From NCBI RefSeq assembly GCF_000162475.2, contig NZ_KI391971.1:97942-134056 (forward strand): 36,115 bases of DNA, written 5' to 3'. The DNA comes from Granulicatella elegans ATCC 700633 (GTDB taxonomy: Bacteria; Bacillota; Bacilli; Lactobacillales; Aerococcaceae). The translations under genes and the position numbers were made by a program. Shown here one piece after another: positions 6,991 to 15,312 of the stretch; position 1 is the stretch's first letter, and each line of letters begins with the position of its first letter. A model generated the notes under the pieces. It was not told the DNA's origin. It saw nothing but the letters and a program-made list of their open reading frames with translations, and did no database searches.

Positions 6991-8466
6991 ATGCAACCAT
7001 TAATTGACAAATTTGTAGAGAAAGTTATCAACTACGGAGTATATAGTTCAATGGATTATTCCTATGTTAAAAATAGGGTACTAGCTTTAGTAGGCGAGGA
7101 AGGAATTGACACTTTTACAAAGGAAGAAGATATAAAAAGCCTAAAAGATAGTTTAGTGGAAATAGCAGAAAAAAATGGAAAAGTTAATACGACAGTTGAA
7201 GAAAAAGACTGTTTAGGTGCAGAGTTAATGAATTTTATTACTCCAATACCAAGTCTTATAAATGAAATTTTTTGGAATTCATACAAGTTATCTCCTCAAA
7301 AGGCAATTGAAAATTTTTATCAAATAAGTAAGGATAATGATTATATTAAGTTATCTGCTATTTCAAAAAATATTGCGTTCCACGGAGAAACGAAGTATGG
7401 AAATCTTGAAATTACAATTAATTTATCTAAACCTGAAAAAGACCCTAAAACAATCGCAGCTGAAAAATTACTGAAACCATCAAATTATCCAAAATGTCTT
7501 TTATGCATGGAAAATGAAGGTTATCAAGGACGAGTGAATTATCCAGCAAGAGCAAATCATAGAATTATAAGAATGAATCTTGGAGAAGAACTGTGGGGAT
7601 TTCAATATTCTCCGTATTCATATTTTAATGAACATGCTATCTTTTTTAATTCAGAACATGTTCCGATGGCAATTACTCCTAAGACATTTGAACAATTATT
7701 AGATATTATTGATATTATTCCAGGATATTTTGTAGGATCAAATTCTGATCTTCCTATCTCTGGAGGTTCTATACTAAGTCATAATCATTATCAAGGTGGA
7801 AAATATGTATTCCCAATGGAAAAAGCAGATTATGATATAAATTTTGAATTTACAGGTTTTGAAGATATAGAAGCTGGAATAGTTAAATGGCCAATGTCAG
7901 TTATTAGATTGCGTGGAAAAGATAAAAAGAGAATTATAGAATTATCATCGAAGATATTGGAGAAATGGAAAAATTATACAGATATTGAATTAGATATTAT
8001 TGCAAAAACAGGTGATACTCCGCATCATACTGTTACTCCTATTGCTAGAAAAGTTGATGGAAAGTATGAAATGGATATAGTTTTAAGAGATAATCATACA
8101 TCTGAATTACATCCAGACGGCGTTTATCATCCTCATAAAGATGTCCATCATATAAAAAAAGAAAATATTGGATTAATAGAAGTAATGGGGCTTGCAATTC
8201 TACCACCTCGCTTAAAAACAGAATTAGAAGAAGTAGAGGAATTTTTATTAAATAAACCAAATGAAATAGCAAAGTATCATTTAGATTGGGCTAAACAATT
8301 AAAAGAGAAATATTCAAATATAGAAGAAAAAGAAGTTACTAAAATTATTCAATATGAAGTAGGGCAAATTTTTGCTAGAGTATTGGAAGATGCTGGTGTG
8401 TATAAAAATAACCAATCTGGTCGAGAAGGATTTAAGAGATTTATTGAAACAGTGGGAATTAATTAG
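6991..8466 (+). CDS. galT: Galactose-1-phosphate uridylyltransferase, Firmicutes type
   Basis: A 491-aa enzyme of the Bacilli GalT class (GalT_1 plus C-terminal domain, longer than the E. coli type). It exchanges UMP between UDP-glucose and galactose-1-phosphate in the Leloir pathway. The HIT-like catalytic segment [14 protein letters not shown] (about 258-270) carries His264 and His266. [14 protein letters not shown] segment with a Cys pair lies near 179-182. It has a good AAAGGAG ribosome site. It is cotranscribed with the PP2C-like gene, and no galK or galE is nearby. Unlike a normal gal operon it sits in a transporter/surface-protein regulon, so its substrate might be another hexose-1-phosphate. 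Confidence 0.92.
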   Translation: MQPLIDKFVEKVINYGVYSSMDYSYVKNRVLALVGEEGIDTFTKEEDIKSLKDSLVEIAEKNGKVNTTVEEKDCLGAELMNFITPIPSLINEIFWNSYKLSPQKAIENFYQISKDNDYIKLSAISKNIAFHGETKYGNLEITINLSKPEKDPKTIAAEKLLKPSNYPKCLLCMENEGYQGRVNYPARANHRIIRMNLGEELWGFQYSPYSYFNEHAIFFNSEHVPMAITPKTFEQLLDIIDIIPGYFVGSNSDLPISGGSILSHNHYQGGKYVFPMEKADYDINFEFTGFEDIEAGIVKWPMSVIRLRGKDKKRIIELSSKILEKWKNYTDIELDIIAKTGDTPHHTVTPIARKVDGKYEMDIVLRDNHTSELHPDGVYHPHKDVHHIKKENIGLIEVMGLAILPPRLKTELEEVEEFLLNKPNEIAKYHLDWAKQLKEKYSNIEEKEVTKIIQYEVGQIFARVLEDAGVYKNNQSGREGFKRFIETVGIN

Positions 8467-8506
8467 AATAGCTTAAATATAAAAATATAAATAAATTTCT
8501 AAAAAG

Positions 8507-8537
8507 AATTACGTCAAAATTTGGCGTAATTTTTTTG
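8507..8537 (+). terminator. Terminator of the PP2C-galT operon
   Basis: A 10-bp stem (ATTACGTCAA / TTGGCGTAAT, one G-U pair) with a 3-nt loop, followed by a run of T. It lies about 40 nt after the galT stop. Confidence 0.88.
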
Positions 8538-8568
8538 CAAAAAATTTAAAAAAATAAAATGAAAGCGG

Positions 8569-8625
8569 TTGACAATAAAACGTTTGCAAAGTATAATGAA
8601 CTCATCGGGTTGACACCGGTGTCAA
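8569..8625 (+). promoter_or_regulatory. Promoter with LacI-type operator, DUF1868-ABC-mgtC operon
   Basis: A near-consensus promoter: TTGACA (8569-8574), 17-bp spacer, TATAAT (8592-8597). The operator TTGACACCGGTGTCAA (8610-8625) is a perfect 16-bp palindrome just downstream. The spacer also holds a CcpA-type cre-like sequence on the minus strand (TGCAAACGTTTTAT, 8576-8589, about 12 of 14 consensus positions). This suggests repression by both the LacI regulator and carbon catabolite control. Confidence 0.85.
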
Positions 8626-8651
8626 AAACAAGATAACAAAGGAAGAAGTTT

Positions 8652-9314
8652 ATGAAAAATCTTACTAAAATTAAATTTAAAGAAAATGGTGAATTTAACC
8701 ATTTCCCAGGAAATACTGTAGTTGCAAATTTATACAGTAAATCTGACTTGATGGAAGTAGTTGATATTATTCAATCACGTTATAGAGAGTTACCATTTAT
8801 TGATAAATTTACTCTAACACCTAGAGGATCGATTCACATGACAGTGATTGAGTTACTTTGTCATGAGAATCGTGAACCAGAGTTTTGGAGTAGTCACTTA
8901 TCATTAGATACCCCATTGCAGGAAATTCATGATTATTTTGCAAAACAATTAGAAATATTTCCATTATTGAATGAAAATATTCATATGAGAGTAACTGAAA
9001 TGGGAAATCAAAATATTTTAGTGGAACCTGCTGATGAAGAATCTGCTAAAAGATTAGAAGAAATACGTACATATGTTTCAGAAAAAGCAGGAGTACGTTT
9101 CCCTAATCATGATCGATATCAATTTCATATCTCAATTGGATATTTACGAATTCCGTTAACTGAAGAAGAAGATAAGGAATTTAAAAAAGTAAAAGAAGAA
9201 TTAACAAAAGTATTACTAGAGAAAGTACCTGTAATTACTGTAAATCGTATTGATTATACAGTGTTTGAAGATATGAGACAATTTGTTCCATATCATGAAA
9301 AATTTGGGAAATAA
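8652..9314 (+). CDS. DUF1868 protein, 2H phosphoesterase superfamily
   Basis: A 220-aa soluble protein. Two H-x-T/S motifs typical of 2H phosphoesterases (2'-5' RNA ligase/cyclic phosphodiesterase fold) are present: IHMT with His62 and Thr64, and FHIS with His159 and Ser161. The surrounding sequence fits the DUF1868 subfamily. Such enzymes act on cyclic or linear phosphodiesters. It is the first gene of the transporter operon, which suggests it hydrolyses a phosphodiester brought in by the ABC importer; that substrate is inference. GGAAGAAG lies before the ATG. Confidence 0.82.
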   Translation: MKNLTKIKFKENGEFNHFPGNTVVANLYSKSDLMEVVDIIQSRYRELPFIDKFTLTPRGSIHMTVIELLCHENREPEFWSSHLSLDTPLQEIHDYFAKQLEIFPLLNENIHMRVTEMGNQNILVEPADEESAKRLEEIRTYVSEKAGVRFPNHDRYQFHISIGYLRIPLTEEEDKEFKKVKEELTKVLLEKVPVITVNRIDYTVFEDMRQFVPYHEKFGK

Positions 9315-9340
9315 AAAATTAACATAAAAGGAGTTTTATT

Positions 9341-10414
9341 ATGAAAACTAAGAAATTTTTATCAAAATTATTAACAACAGTATTTACAGCTACAGCTTTA
9401 GCAGCTTGTTCAAGTAGTACAAATCCTTCATCTAATTCTAACTCAGGAGCTGATGAAAAAGCAGATAAAAGTCAAGAATTAGTAATCTATTCTAACTCGG
9501 TATCAAACGGGCGTGGAGACTGGTTAACAGCTCAAGCTAAGGAAGCAGGATTTAATATTCGTATGGTTGATATTGCCGGTGCACAACTTGCAGATCGTGT
9601 TATTGCAGAAAAAAATAATTCAGTTGCTGATATGGTATTTGGGATTGGAGCTGTAGATTCAAATAAATTACGAGATGCAAAATTATTAGAACAATTTAAA
9701 CCTGATTGGTTTGATAAAATTGATTCATCATTAGCAGATAAAGATGGTTTTTATAATCCAGTGATTGTTCAACCGTTAGTATTAGTTGGAAATCCTGAAG
9801 CGAAAGAAATGCCAAAAGATTGGACAGAGTTAGCAAGTAAATATAAAGGTCAATATTCAATTTATGGATTAACAGGTGGTACTGGACGTGCGATTTATGC
9901 AAGTATCTTAGTTCGTTATCTTGATGAAAAAGGAGATTTAGGTGTATCTGAAAAAGGTTGGAATGTTGCAAAAGATTATTTTGCAAATGCATATACACTT
10001 CAAAAAGGTGAAAGTACAGTCGTTAAAGTTTTAGATAAAGAAAGTCCTGTTCAATATGGTATGATTTGGGGCTCAGGAGCATTAGTAGGACAAAAAGAAC
10101 AAAATGTAGAATTTAAAGTAATGACACCAGATGTAGGTGTTCCATTTGTAACAGAACAAACAATGGTATTAAATACTAGTAAGAAAAAAGCACTTGCTAA
10201 AGAATTTATTAACTGGTTTGGTCAAGCTAAAATTCAAGCTGAATATAGTAAAAACTTTGGATCTATTCCTGCAAATAAAGATGCGGTATCTGAATTACCA
10301 GAAGATACTAAGAAATTTGTTGGACAACTTAAACCACAAGCTATTGATTGGGAAGTTGTTGGAAAATACTTAGACCAATGGGTTGAAAAAGCAGAATTAG
10401 AATACGTTAAATAA
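9341..10414 (+). CDS. ABC transporter substrate-binding lipoprotein (Fe3+/2-aminoethylphosphonate type)
   Basis: A 357-aa lipoprotein. The lipobox LAAC (residues 20-23, modified Cys23) is followed by a Ser/Asn-rich linker and then a class-II binding protein of the type that binds ferric ion, phosphonate, thiamine or polyamine (ELVIYSNSV, VADMVFGIGAVDSNKL, GTGRAIYAS, MIWGSGALV, EFINWFGQAKIQ). The characteristic Tyr ligands of FbpA iron proteins are not obvious, so the iron label often given to this family is doubtful. It is followed by a hairpin terminator and then by its ATPase and permease. Confidence 0.87.
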   Translation: MKTKKFLSKLLTTVFTATALAACSSSTNPSSNSNSGADEKADKSQELVIYSNSVSNGRGDWLTAQAKEAGFNIRMVDIAGAQLADRVIAEKNNSVADMVFGIGAVDSNKLRDAKLLEQFKPDWFDKIDSSLADKDGFYNPVIVQPLVLVGNPEAKEMPKDWTELASKYKGQYSIYGLTGGTGRAIYASILVRYLDEKGDLGVSEKGWNVAKDYFANAYTLQKGESTVVKVLDKESPVQYGMIWGSGALVGQKEQNVEFKVMTPDVGVPFVTEQTMVLNTSKKKALAKEFINWFGQAKIQAEYSKNFGSIPANKDAVSELPEDTKKFVGQLKPQAIDWEVVGKYLDQWVEKAELEYVK

Positions 10415-10433
10415 TTTTATAAATGGTATCACG

Positions 10434-10487
10434 AGTCTCGCAGGGTCTAAACTCTATTAGATAGAAAGAACCTTTGCGAGACTTTTT
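10434..10487 (+). terminator. Internal attenuating hairpin between binding-protein and ATPase genes
   Basis: A 9-bp stem (AGTCTCGCA / TGCGAGACT) with a further GGGT/ACCT pairing inside and five T at the end. It lies between two genes of the same transporter with no new promoter visible behind it. It likely lets some transcription through, so the binding protein is made in excess. Confidence 0.75.
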
Positions 10488-10511
10488 GAAATAGATGAAG
10501 GAGAAAACATT

Positions 10512-11522
10512 ATGATTAAATTTGATAATATTCAAATTAAGTATGGAGATTTTATTGCAATTGATAATCTTAATCTTGAAATTAATGAAGGTGAATTTTT
10601 TACTTTTTTAGGACCGTCAGGTTGTGGAAAATCAACAACTTTAAGAGCTTTAGTAGGATTTCTTGATCCTTCTCAAGGACGAATTGAAGTAAATGGGAAA
10701 GATGTGACTAAATTAGAACCTGAAAAACGTGGAATTGGAATTGTGTTTCAATCTTATGCTTTATTCCCAACAATGACAGTATTTGATAATATTGCTTTTG
10801 GATTGAAAGTAAAAAAAGTTGCTCCAGATGTTATTAAAGCAAAAGTTGCAGCAGTAGCTGCAAAAATTAAAATTTCTGATAAACAATTACAACGTAATGT
10901 GTCAGAATTATCTGGTGGTCAACAACAGCGTGTAGCATTAGCTCGTGCATTAGTATTAGAACCTAAAATTCTTTGTTTAGATGAACCTCTTTCTAATCTT
11001 GATGCAAAATTACGTGTAGATTTAAGAAAAGAATTAAAACGTCTGCAAAAAGATTTAGGAATTACAACATTATATGTTACACACGACCAAGAGGAAGCTT
11101 TAACATTATCAGACAGAATTGCTGTATTCAATAATGGGTTTATTGAACAAGTAGGAACACCACCTGAAATTTATCATCAATCAAAAACAGAGTTTGTATG
11201 TGATTTTATTGGAGATATTAATGTCTTAACTGAAGAAACGGTTCATGATATTTTATCTAAAAATCCATCAGTAAACTTAGAAGATAAGAAAGGATATATT
11301 CGTCTAGAGAAAATTCGTTTTAAACGTGAAACAGAAGAAGATATCGTCTTAAATGGTACAATTATTGATACAGAATTTTCTGGTGTAAACGTTCGATATA
11401 CGATACAAGTATCTGAAAATCAAATTGTCAATGTGACTCGTATTGATAGTCAATTTGCAATTAAATCTGTGGGGGAAAATGTAGAACTATATATTACACC
11501 TTCAGATATTGTTCAATATTAG
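10512..11522 (+). CDS. ABC transporter ATP-binding protein (PotA/FbpC/PhnT-like)
   Basis: A 336-aa ATPase. Walker A is GPSGCGKST (34-42), the signature is LSGGQ (133-137), Walker B is ILCLDEP (Asp157-Glu158) and the H-loop is His191 (VTHDQ). After about residue 235 comes a TOBE-like regulatory domain, as in iron, spermidine, phosphonate and sugar importers. AAGGAG precedes the ATG. It energises the two-domain permease encoded 12 nt downstream. Confidence 0.93.
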   Translation: MIKFDNIQIKYGDFIAIDNLNLEINEGEFFTFLGPSGCGKSTTLRALVGFLDPSQGRIEVNGKDVTKLEPEKRGIGIVFQSYALFPTMTVFDNIAFGLKVKKVAPDVIKAKVAAVAAKIKISDKQLQRNVSELSGGQQQRVALARALVLEPKILCLDEPLSNLDAKLRVDLRKELKRLQKDLGITTLYVTHDQEEALTLSDRIAVFNNGFIEQVGTPPEIYHQSKTEFVCDFIGDINVLTEETVHDILSKNPSVNLEDKKGYIRLEKIRFKRETEEDIVLNGTIIDTEFSGVNVRYTIQVSENQIVNVTRIDSQFAIKSVGENVELYITPSDIVQY

Positions 11523-11534
11523 GGAGGGGATAGT

Positions 11535-13226
11535 ATGCGTAAAAAGTTAAATTGGAAAGATTGGCTTATTCGTTTAGGGTTAGTCTGGTTCCTAGTAACG
11601 TTTATTATTTATCCAAACTTTGATTTAGTAGTGAATGTATTTGTTAAAGACGGACATTTTTCTATAAATGCAATTGAACGTGTTTTAAAATCTCAAAGAG
11701 CTCTACAAAGTATTATGAACAGTTTTAAATTAGCTTTTTCATTGATTATTACAGTAAACATTGTAGGAGTACTTTGTGTATTATTCACCGAATACTTTGA
11801 TATTAAAGGAGCTAAAATCTTAAAATTAGGATACATGACTTCATTGATTTATGGAGGGGTTGTTCTTGCGACAGGTTATAAATTTGTTTATGGACCTTAT
11901 GGAATGATTACAAGAGTTTTACAAAACATTATTCCTTCACTTGATCCTAACTGGTTTATTGGATATGGAGCAGTATTGTTTATTATGACTTTCTCAGGAA
12001 CTGCTAATCATACATTGTTTTTAACAAATACGATTAGAAGTGTAGATTATCATACAATTGAAGCTGCACGTAATATGGGTGCAAAACCGTTTACAGTGTT
12101 TAGAAAAGTAGTTTTACCTACTTTAACACCTACCTTATTTGCATTAACTATTATGATTTTCCTTAGTGGATTATCTGCAGTTGCAGCACCAATGATTGTT
12201 GGAGGCAAACAATTCCAAACCATTAACCCAATGATTATTACATTTGCAGGTATGGGAAATTCTCGTGATTTAGCTGCTTTACTTGCGATTATTTTAGGGA
12301 TTGCTACTACAATTTTATTAACTATCATGAATAAAATTGAAAAAGGCGGAAATTATATTTCTATCTCTAAAACAAAAGCACCTTTGAAAAAGCAAAAGAT
12401 ATCTTCAAAACCATGGAATATCATTGCACATATTGTTGCATATGCATTATTTACAGTTTTCTTATTGCCTTTAGTTTTTATTATTTTATATTCATTTACA
12501 GATCCAGTAGCGATTCAAACAGGACATTTATCATTGTCTAACTTTACTTTAGAAAACTATTATCAATTCTTTAGTAATAGTGTTGCTTTCTCACCATTCT
12601 TAGTCAGCTTTATTTATGCAATTCTCGCTGCCATTACAGCAACAGTCCTTGCTGTTGTTTTTGCGAGAGTGGTTAGAAAACATAAATCTAAATTTGACTT
12701 CTTGTTTGAATATGGAGCTTTGCTTCCTTGGTTACTACCAAGTACATTATTAGCAATTAGTTTACTTTTTACATTTAATCAACCACAACCACTTGTATTA
12801 AATAAAATTTTAGTTGGAACTTTTGTAATGCTATTAATTGCATATATTATTGTAAAAATACCATTCTCATATCGTATGGTTCGAGCTATTTTATTTAGCG
12901 TTGATGATGAAATGGAAGATGCAGCTCGTAGTATGGGAGCATCACCATTTTATACAATGATGAAAGTTATTATTCCATTTATTTTACCAGTAGTTCTTTC
13001 AATCATTGCCCTTAACTTTAATTCGTTATTAACAGACTTCGATTTATCTGTATTCTTGTATCATCCATTGGCTCAGCCGCTAGGAATTACTATTCGTTCA
13101 GCAGGTGATGAAACAGCAACTTCAAATGCACAAGCTCTTGTCTTTGTATATACTATTGTATTAATGATTATTTCTTCAACAGTACTATACTTTACACAAA
13201 GACAAAGTAAAACAACTAGGAAGTAA
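11535..13226 (+). CDS. ABC transporter permease with two fused transmembrane domains
   Basis: A 563-aa membrane protein with about 12 membrane segments. Two BPD_transp_1 (MetI-like) domains are each marked by an EAA loop: [14 protein letters not shown] near 176 and [16 protein letters not shown] near 459. This tandem architecture is typical of FbpB/PhnU-like permeases. It starts 12 nt after the ATPase with a strong GGGAGGGG ribosome site, and the mgtC-like gene follows 2 nt after its stop. Confidence 0.92.
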   Translation: MRKKLNWKDWLIRLGLVWFLVTFIIYPNFDLVVNVFVKDGHFSINAIERVLKSQRALQSIMNSFKLAFSLIITVNIVGVLCVLFTEYFDIKGAKILKLGYMTSLIYGGVVLATGYKFVYGPYGMITRVLQNIIPSLDPNWFIGYGAVLFIMTFSGTANHTLFLTNTIRSVDYHTIEAARNMGAKPFTVFRKVVLPTLTPTLFALTIMIFLSGLSAVAAPMIVGGKQFQTINPMIITFAGMGNSRDLAALLAIILGIATTILLTIMNKIEKGGNYISISKTKAPLKKQKISSKPWNIIAHIVAYALFTVFLLPLVFIILYSFTDPVAIQTGHLSLSNFTLENYYQFFSNSVAFSPFLVSFIYAILAAITATVLAVVFARVVRKHKSKFDFLFEYGALLPWLLPSTLLAISLLFTFNQPQPLVLNKILVGTFVMLLIAYIIVKIPFSYRMVRAILFSVDDEMEDAARSMGASPFYTMMKVIIPFILPVVLSIIALNFNSLLTDFDLSVFLYHPLAQPLGITIRSAGDETATSNAQALVFVYTIVLMIISSTVLYFTQRQSKTTRK

Positions 13227-13228
13227 TT

Positions 13229-13927
13229 ATGACAGCCTTAACAAATATTGAAATAGTAATACGAATAGTTTTGTCACTAGTAGCAGGAAGTCTAATTGGT
13301 ATGGAAAGAGGAGGAAAATCTCAGCCAGCAGGGATACGCACACACAGCGTTGTTTGTGTTGCAGCTTGTCTAATAATGATGACGAATGAGTTTGTTTCAT
13401 ATAAGTTTGGAACGGGGGATCCTACACGATTAGGCGCTCAAGTAGTATCGGGAGTAGGTTTTTTAGGGGCAGGAACAATTCTTATAAAAGAAAATAAAAA
13501 GATAACAGGATTAACAACGGCTGCAGGAATTTGGGGAGCTGCAGGTATTGGTTTGGCGATAGGCGTTGGGTTCTATCAAGGAGCTATATTAACGGCTATT
13601 TCAATTTGGGGTATTATTTCAATGTTTCAACCATTGAAAATATATTTACAAAAACGTTCAAAAATTATTGAATTGTATATAGTGGTAAATTCAACAGAAG
13701 CCTATAATCGTGTATTAGTATATTGTGCTGAAAAACATATTCGTGTTACAGATTCAAGAACAGCTTTTGGCGAAGTGAATCAAAGTCGAATTCAATATTT
13801 TGATGTACCTGAAAAGAAAATAGCGTCCTTTATTACTTTAGAACTTCCTGGGAAATTTGAACATCTTCGTTTAATGGAAGAATTGTCAGATATTGTTGGA
13901 GTTATTTACTTAGAAGAAACTAGTTAA
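13229..13927 (+). CDS. MgtC/SapB family membrane protein
   Basis: A 232-aa protein. The N-terminal ~135 residues are membrane segments with MgtC-family motifs (SLIGMERGGKS, PAGIRTHSVV, TRLGAQVVSGVGFLGAGTI, GLTTAAGIW). The C-terminal cytosolic ~90 residues look like a small regulatory (ACT-like) domain. In other bacteria MgtC proteins influence Mg2+/phosphate balance and ATP synthase. Being the last gene of an importer operon, it may buffer phosphate released from the imported compound; this is inference. Confidence 0.88.
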   Translation: MTALTNIEIVIRIVLSLVAGSLIGMERGGKSQPAGIRTHSVVCVAACLIMMTNEFVSYKFGTGDPTRLGAQVVSGVGFLGAGTILIKENKKITGLTTAAGIWGAAGIGLAIGVGFYQGAILTAISIWGIISMFQPLKIYLQKRSKIIELYIVVNSTEAYNRVLVYCAEKHIRVTDSRTAFGEVNQSRIQYFDVPEKKIASFITLELPGKFEHLRLMEELSDIVGVIYLEETS

Positions 13928-13932
13928 CGCAA

Positions 13933-13966
13933 GATAAAAAGGCGAGGGTAACCTTGCCTTTTTATC
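13933..13966 (+). terminator. Terminator of the transporter-mgtC operon
   Basis: A perfect 11-bp stem (GATAAAAAGGC / GCCTTTTTATC), extended by an inner AGG/CCT pairing. It lies 5 nt after the mgtC stop. The A- and T-tracts are inside the stem, so it could work in both directions. Confidence 0.8.
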
Positions 13967-14020
13967 ATAAAATGACTTGTTTGAAGTAAAAATCTAGTTA
14001 GTAAAATATGAAAATATAAA

Positions 14021-14049
14021 TTGTATGTTAGGATTATATTTGATAGAAT
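14021..14049 (+). promoter_or_regulatory. Promoter of the LacI-family regulator
   Basis: TTGTAT (14021-14026) and TAGAAT (14044-14049) with a 17-bp spacer, 48 bp before the start codon. There is no copy of the TGACAnCGGTGTCA operator here, so the regulator does not seem to repress itself through that site. Confidence 0.6.
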
Positions 14050-14096
14050 GATAGGGCAAATCACTTTGAAAATTTAGATTATTTTGAGGACTAAAA

Positions 14097-15092
14097 ATGA
14101 AAAATAACAAGAAGATTACTATTTATGATATTGCACGAATATCAGGGGTATCCCCAAAGACTGTTTCAAGAGTTATTAATGGGGGAGAAAGAGTTAAACC
14201 TGAGACCTATCAAGCTGTAATGAAAGTAATAGATGAATTATCATATGTTCCAAATGCTTATGCTCAAAATTTAACGAAAAAAGAAACCATTAATATTTTA
14301 ATATCTGTGAAAAAAATGGAATCATTCCCTTTAATTTGGTTTCAAACTTTACTAGATAAGGTATTGCAGACATGTAAAGAAGTAGGAGTTAATGCAATTG
14401 TTGAGTATTTTGGAGAAGGAGACTCTATTAAAGATTCTATTATTTCCAGTACAGGTAGTTTAGTTGATGGTGTAATTGTATTTTATGAAGGAAAAGATGA
14501 TAGTCGAATTCAATATTTGAAAAAGAATAATATGCCATTTATTGTATTTGGAGAGTCTCACACAGATGGTGTTATTTATGTTTCAAATAACGATTTTAAA
14601 GCAGGATATGATTTAATGGAAGCTGTTGAAGAAAAAGGCTTTAAAAAGATGTGGTTATTAATGGGTGGACCATCTCTTGTTAATAAAAATCGTGAAAATG
14701 GTGTTAGAGAGTTTGTAAAGGAAAAGAGATATGATATTGATTTAGAAGTTATATATGGCTTATTTACAATTGAATCTGTATATGATTATGTAAAAGAGCA
14801 TTTATCAACTTCTAATATTCCGGATATTATTTTTGTTTCGGGAGATGAAAAAGTTCAAGGTGTTATTAGAGGATGTTATGAAAAAGGAATATTGATTCCT
14901 GATCAACTGACAATAGTTGGTTTTGATAATATACCAATAGCTAAATATTATACTCCCGCATTATCAACCATCGCTCCAAATTATACAGAATTAGCGAAAG
15001 AAATGATTGAAGGTGTTTTAGCAATTATAAATGGTGAACAAAGAGAGTCAGTTGAAGTTTCCGCAAGTTTAATAAGACGGCAAACTTTTTAA
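14097..15092 (+). CDS. LacI-family transcriptional regulator
   Basis: A 331-aa DNA-binding protein. The N-terminal LacI helix-turn-helix is clear (TIYDIARISGVSPKTVSRVI, residues 8-27, then the hinge region YVPNAYAQNL), followed by a periplasmic-binding-like ligand domain (about 65-331; GFDNIPIAKYYTPALSTI is typical). It sits between two operator-bearing transcription units. The three operators in this window have the central CG and 7-bp arms expected for this family, so it is very probably their repressor. The ligand is unknown; a sugar or sugar phosphate is likely. Confidence 0.92.
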   Translation: MKNNKKITIYDIARISGVSPKTVSRVINGGERVKPETYQAVMKVIDELSYVPNAYAQNLTKKETINILISVKKMESFPLIWFQTLLDKVLQTCKEVGVNAIVEYFGEGDSIKDSIISSTGSLVDGVIVFYEGKDDSRIQYLKKNNMPFIVFGESHTDGVIYVSNNDFKAGYDLMEAVEEKGFKKMWLLMGGPSLVNKNRENGVREFVKEKRYDIDLEVIYGLFTIESVYDYVKEHLSTSNIPDIIFVSGDEKVQGVIRGCYEKGILIPDQLTIVGFDNIPIAKYYTPALSTIAPNYTELAKEMIEGVLAIINGEQRESVEVSASLIRRQTF

Positions 15093-15192
15093 CCATATTT
15101 GAATTTTGAAAATGTAAATTTTAACCTATTATAAAAAATTAAAGAATTATGTAATGTTATTGATATTAGAAAAAATTTTAATGGTATATACC

Positions 15193-15245
15193 TTGACAAA
15201 TTAGTTCAAGGTGTATATTATGAAAGAAAATGACAGCGGTGTCAT
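15193..15245 (+). promoter_or_regulatory. Promoter with LacI-type operator, beta-helix surface protein
   Basis: TTGACA (15193-15198), 17-bp spacer, TATTAT (15216-15221), then operator ATGACAGCGGTGTCAT (15230-15245) with AAA and TTT extending the dyad outward. A second inverted repeat, ACCTTGA / TCAAGGT (15190-15212), overlaps the -35 and spacer. The layout matches the other two LacI-type promoters in the window. Confidence 0.85.
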
Positions 15246-15312
15246 TTTTATAACTTTTCAAAGAATAGTTATAAAAAATAGGGAAACAAATCATATAAAT
15301 TTGGAGGCTACC

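Noticed and set aside
9341-10414. Iron(III) transporter label for the ABC system
   Set aside because: The family includes iron, phosphonate, thiamine and polyamine importers. The Tyr pair of FbpA is not evident and neighbours are phosphate and sugar enzymes, so iron was not assigned.
15211-15312. Longer start (GTG) for the beta-helix protein
   Set aside because: The GTG overlaps the -10 and the added residues cover the LacI operator. The ATG at 15313 has a good ribosome site and a proper signal peptide.
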